From contig JAODUO010000538.1 in the NCBI GenBank assembly GCA_025642075.2, positions 152,501 to 216,500 on the forward strand: 64,000 nucleotides of DNA, given 5' to 3'. Below the pieces are notes generated by a model that saw only the letters and a list, made by a program, of their open reading frames with translations, had not been told where the DNA came from and did no database searches. This DNA is from Ridgeia piscesae. Taxonomy: Eukaryota; Annelida; Polychaeta; Sabellida; Siboglinidae. This document shows, one piece after another, positions 52,901 to 63,720 of the stretch (positions are counted from its first letter, which is position 1; the number at the start of each line of letters is the position of its first letter). The position numbers and the translations under genes were made by a program.

Positions 52901-55900
52901 ATTTGAGTTTATTTCTGAATATGACTTTAATAAGAACATCATATATGATGACTATAGATGAACCCATAAACAAGGCATAATCTATGATCTGTCATATAAA
53001 CAGATCTCTAGCTGTGTAACATAAATGTAAACAAATATCTAGCTGTGTAACATAAATGTAAACAAATCTCTAGCTGTGTAACATAAATGTAAACAAATCT
53101 CTAGCTGTGTAACATAAATGTAAACAAATATCTAGCTGTGTAACATAAATGTAAACACATCTCTAGCTGTGTAGCATAAATGTAAACACATATCTAGCTG
53201 TGTAACATAAATGTAAACAAATATCTAGCTGTCACATAAATGTAAACAAATATATAGCTGTGTAACATAAACGTAAACAAATATCTAGCTGGGTAAAATA
53301 AATGTAAACAAATATCTAGCTGTGTAACATAAATGTAAACAAATATCTAGCTGTATAACATAAATGTAAACAAATATCTAGATGTGTAACAGAAATGTAA
53401 ACAAATATCTAGCTGTGTAACATAAATGTAAACAAATCTCTAACTGTGTAACATAAATGTAAACAAATCTCTAGCTGTGTAACATAAATGTAAACAAATA
53501 TCTAGCTGTTAACATAAATGTAAACAGATATCTAGCTGTGTAACATAAATGTAAACAATATCTAGCTGTGTAACAGAAATGTAAACAATATCTAGCTGTG
53601 TAACATAAATGTAAACAATATATAGCTGTGTAACGTAAATGTAAACATATCTCTAGCTGTGTAATGTAAATGTAAACAGATATCTAGCTGTGTAACAAAA
53701 TGTAAACAGATCTCTAGCTGTGTAACGTAAATGTAAACCAATCTCTAGGTGTGTAACGTAAATGTAAAGCAATGTCTAGCTGTGTAACGTAAATGTAAAC
53801 CAATCTCTATGTGTGTAACGTAAATGTAAACCAATCTCTAGGTGTGTAACGTAAATGTAAACAAATATCTAGGTGTGTAACGTAAATGTAAACAAATATC
53901 TAGCTGTGTAACGTAAATGCATATTTTTCATATTCTTTTGAAGTTCCAAGAAGACATTTTTCTGTGAACTTTGTAACAAAAGTGAACACTGCAGTGTCTG
54001 CCTTCTCCCTATGGTCTGTTCTAGCTCTGAGACATGTGGCACCAGACATGGGGGCAAATACATTTAAATGTATTTAAATACAAATACTTTTGATGGATTC
54101 AGATACAAATACTTTTAAAGGCAAATGTATTTAAATACAAATACATTGAAAAGTATTTCAAATACTTTTCATTTTCAGGATACATTACTATAATAGGAAA
54201 AAGAAGCAAAATGCTACAAGTGAAGCAAATATTTGAAACAATAGCTGGTCACCAAATCTGGCAGTCACCAGGCAGTTCAGTTTAATAACCGTTTCGGTAA
54301 TAGGACATTTTGGTAACAGACGTTTTGGTAATAGGACATCTTGGTAACATACATTTTGGTAGCATGGCATTTTGGCAAAACCAATAAATATTCTATAATG
54401 GCATATTTCTTTTAAAAAAACTTACACGTATCAACACTCGATAGAACCGCCTTATCTGCTCCTGTCAATGCTATGATGTTGTCAGCGTAAATACAAGCTG
54501 GCGAGTCGTTACTTGCAGCAGCATGTATATATATATACGCATATCCGTATTGCATCTATCAACCTCTAGATTCATATTAAGGTTTAGGACAGTGGTTGTG
54601 GTAAGTTTTTAACACTGGATATGCTTGTAGCAAGTCGGTGTATGCAGTATGCACTAGTAGGGCAGTGCTTGCTTGCACGGGTAAGACATTTCGGTAAAGG
54701 ACACTTTGGTAATGGACGTTTTGGTAACTGACATTTCGGTAACAGGACATTTCGGTCACAGGACATTTCGGTAATAGGACATTTTGGTAACAGACATTTT
54801 GGTAATAGGACATCTTGGTAACCTACATTTTGGTAGCATGGCATTTTGGTAAAACCAATAAATATTCTATAAAGGCATATTTCTTTTTTAAAAATTACCT
54901 CTAGCTTCATAGGTTCAGGACAGTGGTTGTGGTCAATTTTTAACACTGGATATGCTGGTAGCAAGTCTGTGTATGCACTAGCAGGGCAGAGCTTGCTTGC
55001 ACGACATGTACAATGCCACCTTATCATGTCATTTTTCTCGGTATGCTTGGTATAGCCATTCCACAATAGCTTTGCTTTTCCCCTGGTTGTTGTTGATAGC
55101 TCCATGTTCACATGTATAGCTTCACCTTATGTGTGTCTGGATTTAAATGTGTCCTGCTAGCCAGTGATTTGGTGTAGTGGTTGAACACCTTAGCCACCAC
55201 CACTGCTATTTGGAAGCCATGTTCCCTTCAGAGGCAAGCACTACTTTACACCTTGCCTGACTACTGGTAGAAAGCTAAGTTCCATGTCTGGACCATCCTA
55301 ATTTACAAATGGTTTAACTGACTGACATCTCAACAGGTTACCTCCTAATATGGCAGACTGGACTCGGATTATTTTCAGTAGTTTTACCAAAATGTCTTAA
55401 TTGTTACCGAAATGTCTTAATTGTTACCGAAATGTCTAGTTACCGAAATGTCTAGTTAGCGAATTGTCTAGTTACCGAAATGACTAGTTACCGAAATGTC
55501 CTGTTACCGAAATGTCTCTTACCGAAATGTCCATTACCAAAGTGTCCTTTACCAAAATGTCATGGATCCGTACAACGCCACCTTATCATGTCATTTTTCT
55601 CTGTATGCTTGGTATAGCCATTCCACAAAAGCTTTGCTTTTCTCCTGGTTGTTGTTAATAACTCCATGTTCACATGAATTGCTTCACCTTATGTATGTCT
55701 GGATTTTAATGTGTCCAGTGATTTACTGTAGTGGTTGAACATTTTAGCCACCACCACTGCTATTTGGAAGTAATGTTCCCTTCAGAGGCAAGCACTACCT
55801 TACACCTTGCCTGACTGCTGGTAGAAAGCTAAGTTCCATGTCTGGACCATCCTAATTTACAAATGGTTTAACTGACATCTCAACAGCGTACCTCCTAATA

Positions 55901-58844
55901 TGGCTGACTGGACTCTGATTATTTTCAGTAGTTTTACCAAAATGTCTAGTTACCAAAATGTCTTAATTATTACCAAAATGTCTAGTTACCAAAATGTCCT
56001 TTTACCGAATTGTCCTGTTACCGAAATGTTTGTTACCGAAATGTCCGTTACCGAAGTGTCCTTTACCAAAATGTCATGGATCCGTGGCACATTCTACAGC
56101 TTTTGTACCATCTACTGATAAATCAACATTCTATGGTATCTGTGATGTTGCTTATCAATGGATAAGAAGTAACTGTATTATAAAATAGAAAGCAACACGT
56201 TAGTTATGAAGGACATAAATCAGAGCTTCTACGAATACTGTGTGGTGTTCCATAAGGTTCTATCTTATGTCCCCAATTGTTTACACATGTTATGTGACAA
56301 AGCTACTGAATTGTTTTTTATTTGCCAACGGCACAAATATATTTATGATATTTAGCAGATAAAACCAAAATGTTGCAGTTATTATCAACAATAATACTAT
56401 ATGGAACCACTAAATTTCTTGGTATCTTAATTGGTGTATCATCAAACTGGAAGAACCACATTAACACAGTAAAATTTTAGTTATCAAAAGTACCCGGTAT
56501 CATCTATTAGATACAGAGTTAGGCATTGTATCGACCACTCCAGCGACCAGCATGTGTACTTTGTATTGTTCATTGTTTTTACCTCACTTTATGTATTGTT
56601 CTGAAATATGGGACACTCATCACATGACAAACTTACAATGTGTTACATTGGTCCAGAAAGGAGTGGTCAGATTGATCCCAGTGGTCAGATTGATCCCAGT
56701 GGTCAGATTGATCAGATTGATGGAATCATACAAAGAATTTGGTCTACAATTATTGAATTCTAAAATCCATTGACTTGTAAACTAGGAATTGTTCACTAAA
56801 AACTATTTATGTTTGATGCGTAACTGCCTATCACAATGTTTTACCAAAAGACCTTCAGCGGTTATTTATAAAGGCTGCAGAACATCAGTTTATGAGATAA
56901 AATGTGCATACAAATATGAGAGCTATGTCCATACCTGTACTCTGCATAAAATTGTGGAGAATTGCAAGTAATTTCAGGTGACACATTTGAATAATTAACA
57001 ACATGAACATATATATGATATACTAGCACAAAGCTGCCATGTCCTATTATAACCCATGCCTGTGTTCTTGATGGTGATCTGTTGACCTGTGCAGATGCAA
57101 GACCCTGAAATACCCCGAGGTCCTTCCTTCTGCTAGCGTCATTATAATATTCCACAATGAGGCTTGGTCTCCCCTCCTTCGCACCGTGCACAGTGTGGTG
57201 AATCGATCCCCTCCCCAGTTCCTGCACGAAGTCATCCTATTGGACGACTTCAGCAACAGAGGTAAGCATGCCCTTATTTGGAAGCCTTTATATAAATATG
57301 TAAATTATAAATATTAGCTTTAATGTGTTATATGGCAATTGTGATGAGGAAGCTTGACAATCGAATGTCAGGTTATCGGTCCAAATCATCACAGTTCGTG
57401 TGGATTGATCTCACAATTAGTGAACCCAAATGGGTGTCATGGGTATCCTCAATTCAAAGTTGTCATATTGCCAAAAAATATAACTATATTCCAAAACATA
57501 GTGGGAAATACACTTGCCAAAAATTTGAGAGCATCGGACTTCAAACTTTTTGAAATTTAACTGGCTATAAACTAATATATTATAGATATTTTGTAACATC
57601 ACAAAAAATATTCAAACATGTTTTTATCTATAACATCTGTAACAATGTTTTTTATTTGAAACCATAATAATTTATTATGATGATAGCAGCATGCTGAAAT
57701 TGTAAACTCTACATCCAAGTTTGAAAATAGGTTTTATTGGCAACATCACCGAAGTACCGGGTAGATAGAGTCAAGTGTGATATCATTTTCACATTTTAAT
57801 ACAGCTGTCATCCTGTTACAAATTACTATAAAATCACAAGAAAAAGTCACAAAAATAGAATTGCCTAAAAAAACCTTTTGATTTGCATACTTGAGCACAT
57901 TTGAAAGTACTCTTTTGACAATTCAAGTGCCAATGTAGACCATTGACAACCCAGAGATCTTACACAGTGAGGACATCATTATAATTGTGAGCTGTATTCG
58001 TGAATACCAACATGTCGAGTAACAAGTATTTTGACCCAATCTTGTCTGCCAGTTTTTCACATTGTTAACGAGAGAAACAGCAGGAATTGGAAATAATGAA
58101 AAAATAATTATATGTTACTGTACAGCATTTTTGGTATATGTTTAACACAATTTTTTTGTTTATCGATTTATGGTTTTCAAATGCATATTACAATATAATG
58201 ATTAGCATTAATGATATATTGGTATGTATTTAAAGTAGTGTCTGTTTTCCTATGACTTTATTTCTGTGACTTTTTACTGTGACTTTTCCTGTGACTATAC
58301 TGACTTGTTCTTTCCAGCTGGCCTCGGCAAGGAACTGGAGGATTACGTGGCGGCGACGTGGCCGGATGGTGTTGTACGGATCGTACGTACTCCGGAGAGG
58401 TGCGGACTGATCCGGGCGCGGATCGTTGGCGCAAAGGCAGCCACTGGAGACGTGATCATTGTACTCGACTCTCACTGCGAGGTCAACGAGCAGTGGTAAG
58501 GCCTGGGATCAGTGGGAAGGTGTGTCAGGAAATGTTGAACCCTGTGAAAGTTGTGTAAGCATTGATAATGTCTCAAAAACTAGAATCGATAAGTTAAATG
58601 ACTTAAGTTTTATAATAAATATTTCATGATAAATGAGCAGGTTGTCACCAGAAAGCAGTGTCACCATGTATAGTTACCACCAGTCTTTGTCTATGATACT
58701 CTTGGCAAACAGCTTCATTTGGTGGCATTGAACAATGTGTGTGGTTTGTTTGATTGTGCAGCAATTCAGTAGTTTCTGTACAAGGAATATATATTACATA
58801 ATACAGCAGCAAGTATTTGTATTTTTCTATTATTTGTGTGTATA

Positions 58845-58889
<45 letters not shown>

Positions 58890-60017
58890 CAGTCCTCTCA
58901 TGTTACAGCTGTCAGTGTTGTTTTTGTTTCATTTGTCCAGATTCCAGACATTGTGAATTAGTGTTCAGCTTCTTAAACGGATTGTGATATTTATCATTTG
59001 TCGTTCTCATTACAGAATAATGGAGATACTAAAAATTGGTCAATGTAAGACACTATTGCACAAAATCTACGTTGCTCTACTTAACCTTATACTTCTATAT
59101 ATCACTTCTACAAGAAACCATTACTACCCATGACAAAATACGACTCTATGTCATATTCGTCCGGTGAAACCTGGTCATCAAAACATGGAAACCTCCATAG
59201 GTTTCCATGTTTTGATGACCAGTTGGCCAAAAACATTTTGCGGAGTTATTTTTAAAATGCATGATTTGTGATAAAAACCACTATATGCCAGTTTCATGAT
59301 ACCAGTGTGTGGCAGTTACTGACAGACCAATACTACAACACAAATTACAATATAAAATAGGACAGGGCTCGAGCAAAGTAGACCATGTTTGTTTAGACTA
59401 AGAAAATGGCACGCCAGTAGACACATGGTTCTGTAATGGACGACTGGTGTGTAACTACTTGGACATATCTCCACTTCCTAGTCTAAACAAAGCATGTTTC
59501 ACTTTGCCCCGTATGTTCACTTTGCCCAGTATGTTCACTTTGCCCTAGCCTCTATATACTGGTTAACATTGTCAATTTAAACATTATTTGAGTCGTAAAT
59601 TAAGAGAATGTGATTTAAGCATGGAACTGGCATCGCATAGACTGAAAATCATAACTTTTAACATGAACAACATACACAATAATTTATTATTAAACTATTA
59701 ATTTTGAAGTATTAAAATGACCTGAGCAGTTAAACCCTGTAATGTCTTCTTTTGTTTGATATTTTAAATTATTGCATCATTTTCTTGTGTTTGTCTTTGT
59801 GTGGTGACTGTAGGTTAGAACCTCTCTTGGCACGAATCAAAGAGAAACGATCGGCCATCTTGTGTCCAGTCATCGACGTCATCAGTGACCATAACCTCAC
59901 CTACAGGGGGGGCCCAGGGTCCTCAGTTGGGGGGTTTTGGTGGAGTCTACATTTCTCCTGGCATGTGATTCCAAAACATGAATTAGATCGCCGCTTGAGA
60001 CCAACTGACCCAATTAG
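46991..60017 (+). CDS. GALNT11-like: Polypeptide N-acetylgalactosaminyltransferase (GALNT11-like), first 4 coding exons
   Basis: Exons 46991-47355, 57095-57261, 58318-58495 and 59814-60017 join in phase to 304 codons; the last ends at a GT donor, so the gene continues beyond the window. The family starts mucin-type O-glycosylation in the Golgi by moving GalNAc from UDP-GalNAc to Ser/Thr. The product is a type II membrane protein: a basic tail of about 20 residues, TM about 21-42 ([18 protein letters not shown]), then a stem. The catalytic GT-A domain starts [57 protein letters not shown] and the metal-binding DSH (228-230) follow, then [18 protein letters not shown] and [16 protein letters not shown]. 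The DSHCEVN and PI(K/R) wording is nearest GALNT11. The frame is open upstream to 46778, but the Met at 46991 gives the usual short cytosolic tail. The Gal/GalNAc-T motif and ricin-type lectin domain lie outside the window. Confidence 0.92.
47730..48328. mobile_element. Inverted-repeat element with TCGATCTCGGCCCA ends
   Basis: ATCGATCTCGGCCCATGTTG at about 47730 faces GGTGGGCCGAGATCGACGTG ending near 48330. Several further GATCTCGGCCC/GGGCCGAGATC copies lie inside in both orientations (47760, 47826, 47884, 48022, 48200). No coding capacity. It looks like a MITE in GALNT intron 1. Confidence 0.6.
48993..50759. mobile_element. hAT-like non-autonomous element filled by a minisatellite
   Basis: The left end CAGACATGGAGTCAAATAC and the right end (reverse complement CAGACATGTGGTCAAATAC) form terminal inverted repeats. 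Both are followed by AAGTATTTGTATTTAAATAC-type subterminal sequence as in some hAT elements. The interior is mostly a 33-bp array (49370-50370). An 8-bp target duplication was looked for and not found, so the boundaries may be eroded. Confidence 0.6.
49368..50372. repeat. 33-bp minisatellite, about 28 copies with a scrambled centre
   Basis: The unit is TGCTCAGTGTCACACTTCCT plus CACACGATCGTAG. Two homogeneous blocks flank a degenerate stretch at about 49800-49990 with truncated units. Single-base variants (GATCG, GATCC, GGTCG) are clustered, as expected for local unit duplication. Frames over it are not genes. Confidence 0.95.
51295..52278 (+). mobile_element. Left arm of a foldback element with FLYWCH-like ORF
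   Basis: Starts GGATCCATGACATTTTGGTA. An array of short (A)CATTTTGGTAAC units (51301-51420) follows, then a unique part with the ORF at 51700-51921, then inner arrays of TTACCAAAATGTC/TTACCGAAATGTC units (51955-52065 and 52150-52275) around GCTGCTGCAAGTAACGA. The same order occurs inverted at 55569-54290. Confidence 0.85.
51700..51921 (+). CDS. FLYWCH-like zinc-finger ORF (transposon-borne), left copy
   Basis: A 73-codon frame: [14 protein letters not shown], then [16 protein letters not shown] and IDHNHCPEP. The W-x-C, C-x-A and H-x-H spacing fits the FLYWCH DNA-binding zinc finger, a domain found in Mutator-like transposases and their domesticated relatives. The right-arm copy is about 95% identical in protein by eye. 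No transposase catalytic domain is joined to it here. It could be a remnant or the only retained part of a parent element; whether it is expressed is unknown. Confidence 0.5.
   Translation: MNMELSTKTRGKAKLLWNGYTKHTEKNDIIMWHCTCRASKLCPASAYTDLLPAYPVLKIDHNHCPEPMKLEVI
53008..53925. repeat. 31-bp minisatellite, about 30 copies
   Basis: The unit is ATCTAGCTGTGTAACATAAA plus TGTAAACAAAT, with substitutions drifting along the array (CATAAA on the left, CGTAAA on the right). It lies in the 2-kb spacer between the inverted arms. Confidence 0.95.
54047..54180 (-). mobile_element. Solo end of the hAT-like element
   Basis: CCAGACATGGGGGCAAATAC followed by TATTTAAATACAAATACTTT matches the right end of the 48993-50759 element in inverted orientation. 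Its partner end was not found. Confidence 0.6.
54290..55569 (-). mobile_element. Right arm of the foldback element with FLYWCH-like ORF
   Basis: Inverted relative to 51295-52278: terminal array 55385-55565 ending in GGATCC (55564-55569), FLYWCH-like ORF, inner array 54680-54850, the TTACTTGCAGCAGCA block at about 54510, and a last array at 54290-54375. Between the inner array and that block, a partial extra copy of the FLYWCH region (about 54590-54670) is inserted. Confidence 0.85.
54890..55111 (-). CDS. FLYWCH-like zinc-finger ORF, right copy
   Basis: The frame starts at 55111 on the minus strand with the same 73-residue FLYWCH-like segment ([23 protein letters not shown]). One base change removes the stop seen in the left copy, so the frame runs on to 54584 through the arm's array (repeating LPKCP) into a second partial FLYWCH piece. 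Confidence 0.5.
55570..56083 (-). mobile_element. Truncated tandem copy of the foldback arm
   Basis: It repeats the outer half of the right arm, from the middle of the FLYWCH region to the terminal array and GGATCC at 56078-56083. It directly abuts the right arm in the same orientation, so the arm end is present twice. Confidence 0.8.
56190..56970 (+). pseudogene. LINE remnant with decayed RT
   Basis: Broken + frames retain GVP-GSIL (VPQGS box, with a stop in place of Q), a decayed FADD-like stretch near 56310, and [28 protein letters not shown], the standard C-terminal LINE RT block. An 18-bp triplication (AGTGGTCAGATTGATCCC) sits at about 56665-56715. It lies in GALNT intron 1. Confidence 0.75.
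58840..58887. repeat. (AT)n microsatellite
   Basis: AT repeats in GALNT intron 3. Confidence 0.95.
59171..59222. repeat. Perfect 24-bp inverted repeat with 4-base loop
   Basis: The arm at 59171-59194 (CTGGTCATCAAAACATGGAA plus ACCT) is perfectly complementary to 59199-59222 around the loop CCAT. It lies in GALNT intron 3. Confidence 0.95.
59365..59509. mobile_element. Short hairpin MITE
   Basis: GCAAAGTAGACCATGTTTGT followed by TTAGACTA faces TAGTCTAAACAAAGCATGTT followed by TCACTTTGCCC, giving imperfect arms of about 30 bp around a centre of about 80 bp. The right end is followed by two further ACTTTGCCC copies. Confidence 0.6.
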
Positions 60018-61240
60018 GTAGAAGCTTTTGACCCACTGTGATTGGCTGCTGGTGGTCACATGATTGCATGAATGGCTGCATGTTTAGCAACTCCATCTCT
60101 TTCGACACTAACCATCAGCATGCATATCTAGCTGCACTAACTTTGGTTTTCAGTTCAACAAATTGTTCTTAATTCAACATCTGTGTGAATAATATGTAGT
60201 AGTAATAAAATACTTATATTGCGCCTGATCAATTAAAAATTGCTCTCTGGCACTTTACAAACTTATGCACTTACACAAAGTTATACCGGTAACATTTATA
60301 TGGGCCCAGCAGATCCAGTGATAATGTCATTGAATTGCCATTGAAGTCCATTGATGTATGTCACAGTCCTCGCAGTCCTATCTTGGGGCAATGCAGCAAG
60401 TTGTGCCATGTTTTACTGCATGCTACAACAGTTCGTAAAAAGACTGCCTTTGGCATAGTAGGTGTCACTCTTTACTAGGACCAGTTTCGGAGGTTCCATG
60501 TTCCAGGGACTACTTTTGCCTGTCCCCACAAATGACTGGCCAAATGATTTTGTTTGTTGTGCCTCGGAGCTTGAACTTTTAAAGCTGCTCCCTCCACTCA
60601 TTCGCGTAAAAATCGTTTGCTCCTAGTGATTTTTAGTAATTTCACAAACAGCGGAGGTATCACATACTCCCTAATGATTGCTTAGTTGGTTTATGCATAC
60701 ATGTTACTTTATATAGGCGCTATAGAAGTTTTACAATTATTACTATTTGTGAATACATCCTGGCACGTAACTATATAGGTGTGTATTATGCACTTCACTC
60801 CATTATCTAGATAGGATTTCTCTTTGAAAATCAACAAATTTTTGCTACAGGTCACACATTTGGTATCCTTTTTAGCAATTAAAAATTGCCATATTTTTTT
60901 TACAGAATGATGATACATGTATTTAAATTCTGTAAACGGTATCGTGTTACAATTAGTGTTTAGTTGGCCGTTCTTGAAAATATCTGTCAATATTAATGAA
61001 CAGAATTAGAAACTCGCAATCGAACAAAACAATGTTCAAGTCAGGAAAACTGTGCGGCCAGACAAAATGGGAAGTTGGAGGATTGGGCCATTGCGGGATT
61101 AACATTGGCATTGCCTGTTGGCATTGCCAAACACTCAGAACGGTGTGCAACTGGCGGTGTTGCCGTTACAACTACCTGTTTCCTACAGCAGATATTGTGC
61201 CAGAAGTTCAGTAAATTAACACACGTCTATGATTAATAAT
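60018..61240. other. GALNT intron 4, left part
   Basis: No further GALNT exon (the expected SPTMAGGLF continuation) was found. ATACTTATATTGCGCC near 60220 resembles a dispersed sequence common in marine invertebrates, but it is not assigned. Confidence 0.4.
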
Positions 61241-63720
61241 AATGCTAATATCCTCGAAGATTAAGCTCAGTGGCGCGACAAAACCAAGGGATTAAGCAAA
61301 CTCGTAATCGAAACCAATGTGTGAGTCTTCAATGGGTGGATGAAGAAGCTAGGAGGGTAAGGAGGATAGGCAGCATTTAAGAGATCGGTCTTTAGACGTC
61401 GGCAGAATGAAACTATATTACCTTCTGATTTAACACAGGCAGGAAGCGAATTCCACGCCATTTGTGCGGCAACTGAGAAAGCTCAGGTCCCAGCTTTCGT
61501 TTTCACCTGAGGGATGTAAAGAGGGTTACTACTGGTTGAGCGTAGCTGTCTGGAATTTCTTGCTGGAGTTAGCATTGAATTTAGATATGCTGGTTGTGTA
61601 GATGAGAGTGCTTGATATGCTATTGTACAAATTTTGAAAATGATGCGATAGTGTACAGGGAGCCAATGCAATGGTTTTAGAAGCAGCACTGATCGAGAAA
61701 AATGAGGAGAACGCGTGACTACCCTTGCTAAACAATTTCGGATACGCTGAAGTTTTGCTATATCCTTGTTTGCGGTATTGTAAAGGAGGGAATTGCAGTA
61801 GTCAAGTCTGCTGCTTACTATAGCTGTTGCGATAGTTTTAGCAAAGGAAAATTATATAAACCAGCGAATACGGTGAAGATCACGGATATGGTAAAAACAG
61901 CAACGGCACGTTTTCGATATACACTGTATGTTGTTTGAAATTTTCATCAAATGTAAATCTGAGATTTTAAACTAAGGCGGCTGGTGTGATACTCTGACTC
62001 AGAATGTGTTGGGGGAAAAGCCATCGAGTTTTGCCCGTTGCGTTGAGGTACCAATGATGAGAAATTCGGTCTTATCTGCATTTAGCTTTGATTTACTGTT
62101 GTTCATCCAAAGGGAGACAACTTGGAGAGAACCCCTGAGCTGGTTTAGGGAGCGACAAGTATCTGCTGTGGTCAAAGAAACATAGATTTGTGTGTCATCT
62201 GCATAAAGGTGATGACCCAGCATAGCTTTATGTAGAGACCCGTCCACCCGTCATTTGGACGGGTAATAACGAATATGGACAGGTAGAAATATGGTGGACG
62301 GGTAAAAAAAATGAAGGAGCAAAATAAGGGGTCTTCCAAAACCATAGACATTGTTAGTTATGCCTTGAAAGTGAGTGAAAGTGGTGTAGTCCATTTCAGG
62401 TAATCTGACTCATTTAAAAGTTTGTAAACTGGCTTAACAGTTAACATCCATGTGTGACTGGCAATAATTGTATCGTACATAAAGCCCTGTGACCCAGGTT
62501 GTGACTCTGGATAACAGAGCTTAGTGGTGTTGTAACCAGAGTGAAAAACAATGGCCCCAAAACAGAACCTTGGAGGACACCACAAGAGATGGGCAGCATG
62601 TCTGAGAAGCCGTTACCTATTTTAATGGCTTGCCGTCTATCAGTAAGGTATGAAGTAAACCAGCTCAGGGCTGTGCCAGATAGCCCGTACCACGTTGATT
62701 AGTGTGTAATGAGAATGTCGTGGTCAATGGTGTCAAAGGCGGGCGGATAGGTCAAGCAGGGTCAGTGCAGTAACTTTGCCATTATCAATGTTAAGGTTTG
62801 TCATTGTGTACTTTTAAAAGAGCAGTTTCTGTTGAGTGAAATTGTTTATACGCAGACTGTGACACATTGGTTAAACCATTTATGTAGATGTGAGAACCGA
62901 GACGATTTGCTACCTTTTCAAGTATTTTTGAAATGAAGCTAAGGTGGGAAATAGGCCTATAGCTATTTAGTTCTTCTTTTGGCAGAGTTGTCTTGTTAAG
63001 GACTGGGTTTACATGCGCACATTTAAAATCTTCAGGAAATAAGTCGGAGCAGAGTGATGCATTTATTATGTCTGTTATTGGTTTAATTAAAACGTCAAGG
63101 CATGCTTTCAGTAGTATGGTCGGAAGTGGGTCAAGATCACAGGATTTACTTGGGGACGACATGATTATTTTTCTCATTTCAGCAGTTGTGGCTGGTTCAA
63201 ACGATGCGAGTTGAGAATTTAGTTTTGGAGAGTCAGCATTTACAATGTCTGAGGTGTGATCTGTGAAGGCTGAATGTATGAGGCAGATTTTGTCTTTAAA
63301 ATGACTTGAGAAAGAGTTACAGTGACTTGATTGATGCATGGGTTAGTAGAGAAGGAGCAGGCCGCCTGTGTAAGATCTGTTTTAGGTATTTCCATAGCTG
63401 TTTTTGTGTAGCAGAGTTATTTGAGACCATAATTTTGTAATAATACGACTTTGCTTTTGACATTTGTCGGTTACATAGATGACATTGCCATGTGTAGCGT
63501 GACCTGTCTAAGGATGAACAAGATTTACGCCAAACACGTTCCAAATAGTGACGGCGCCGTTTAATCTAGATTGGATTATTTCCGGGGTCATCCAAGGAGC
63601 TGGCGGCCTTTGTGACCGATTTGGATTTAATGTGTGCATGTTTGTCAAGCAATGTCTTAAGTATTTGACGGTACTGTTTGTATAGGTCTGATAGGATGTG
63701 TGACCAAGTCGGACGTGATC
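61240..63720 (-). pseudogene. CR1/L2-like LINE, minus strand, split by a MITE
   Basis: Read right to left: ILKTLLDKHAHIKSK and WKYLKQILHRRPAPS (linker), the RT N-terminal region PSKSCDLDPLPTILLK and NSYRPISHLSFISKILEK, remnants of the VPQGS block (FWGHCFSLW), then HHLYADDTQIYVSL (YADD box), LLLKPLHWLPVHYRIIFK and MAWNSLPACVKSEG at the C-terminus. Several stops and frameshifts are present. A 269-bp hAT MITE at 62221-62489 interrupts it just before the YADD box. The endonuclease part is absent or beyond recognition. It lies in GALNT intron 4, antisense to that gene. Confidence 0.88.
62213..62497 (+). mobile_element. hAT-type MITE, copy 3, with perfect 8-bp target duplication
   Basis: TGACCCAG occurs at 62213-62220 and 62490-62497. 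The element between (62221-62489, 269 bp) starts CATAGCTTTATGTA and ends TACATAAAGCCCTG, imperfect inverted termini. Removing the element and one TGACCCAG restores the LINE reading SHNLGHHLYADD on the minus strand. The 8-bp duplication and CAGGG-type terminus indicate the hAT superfamily. Confidence 0.93.
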
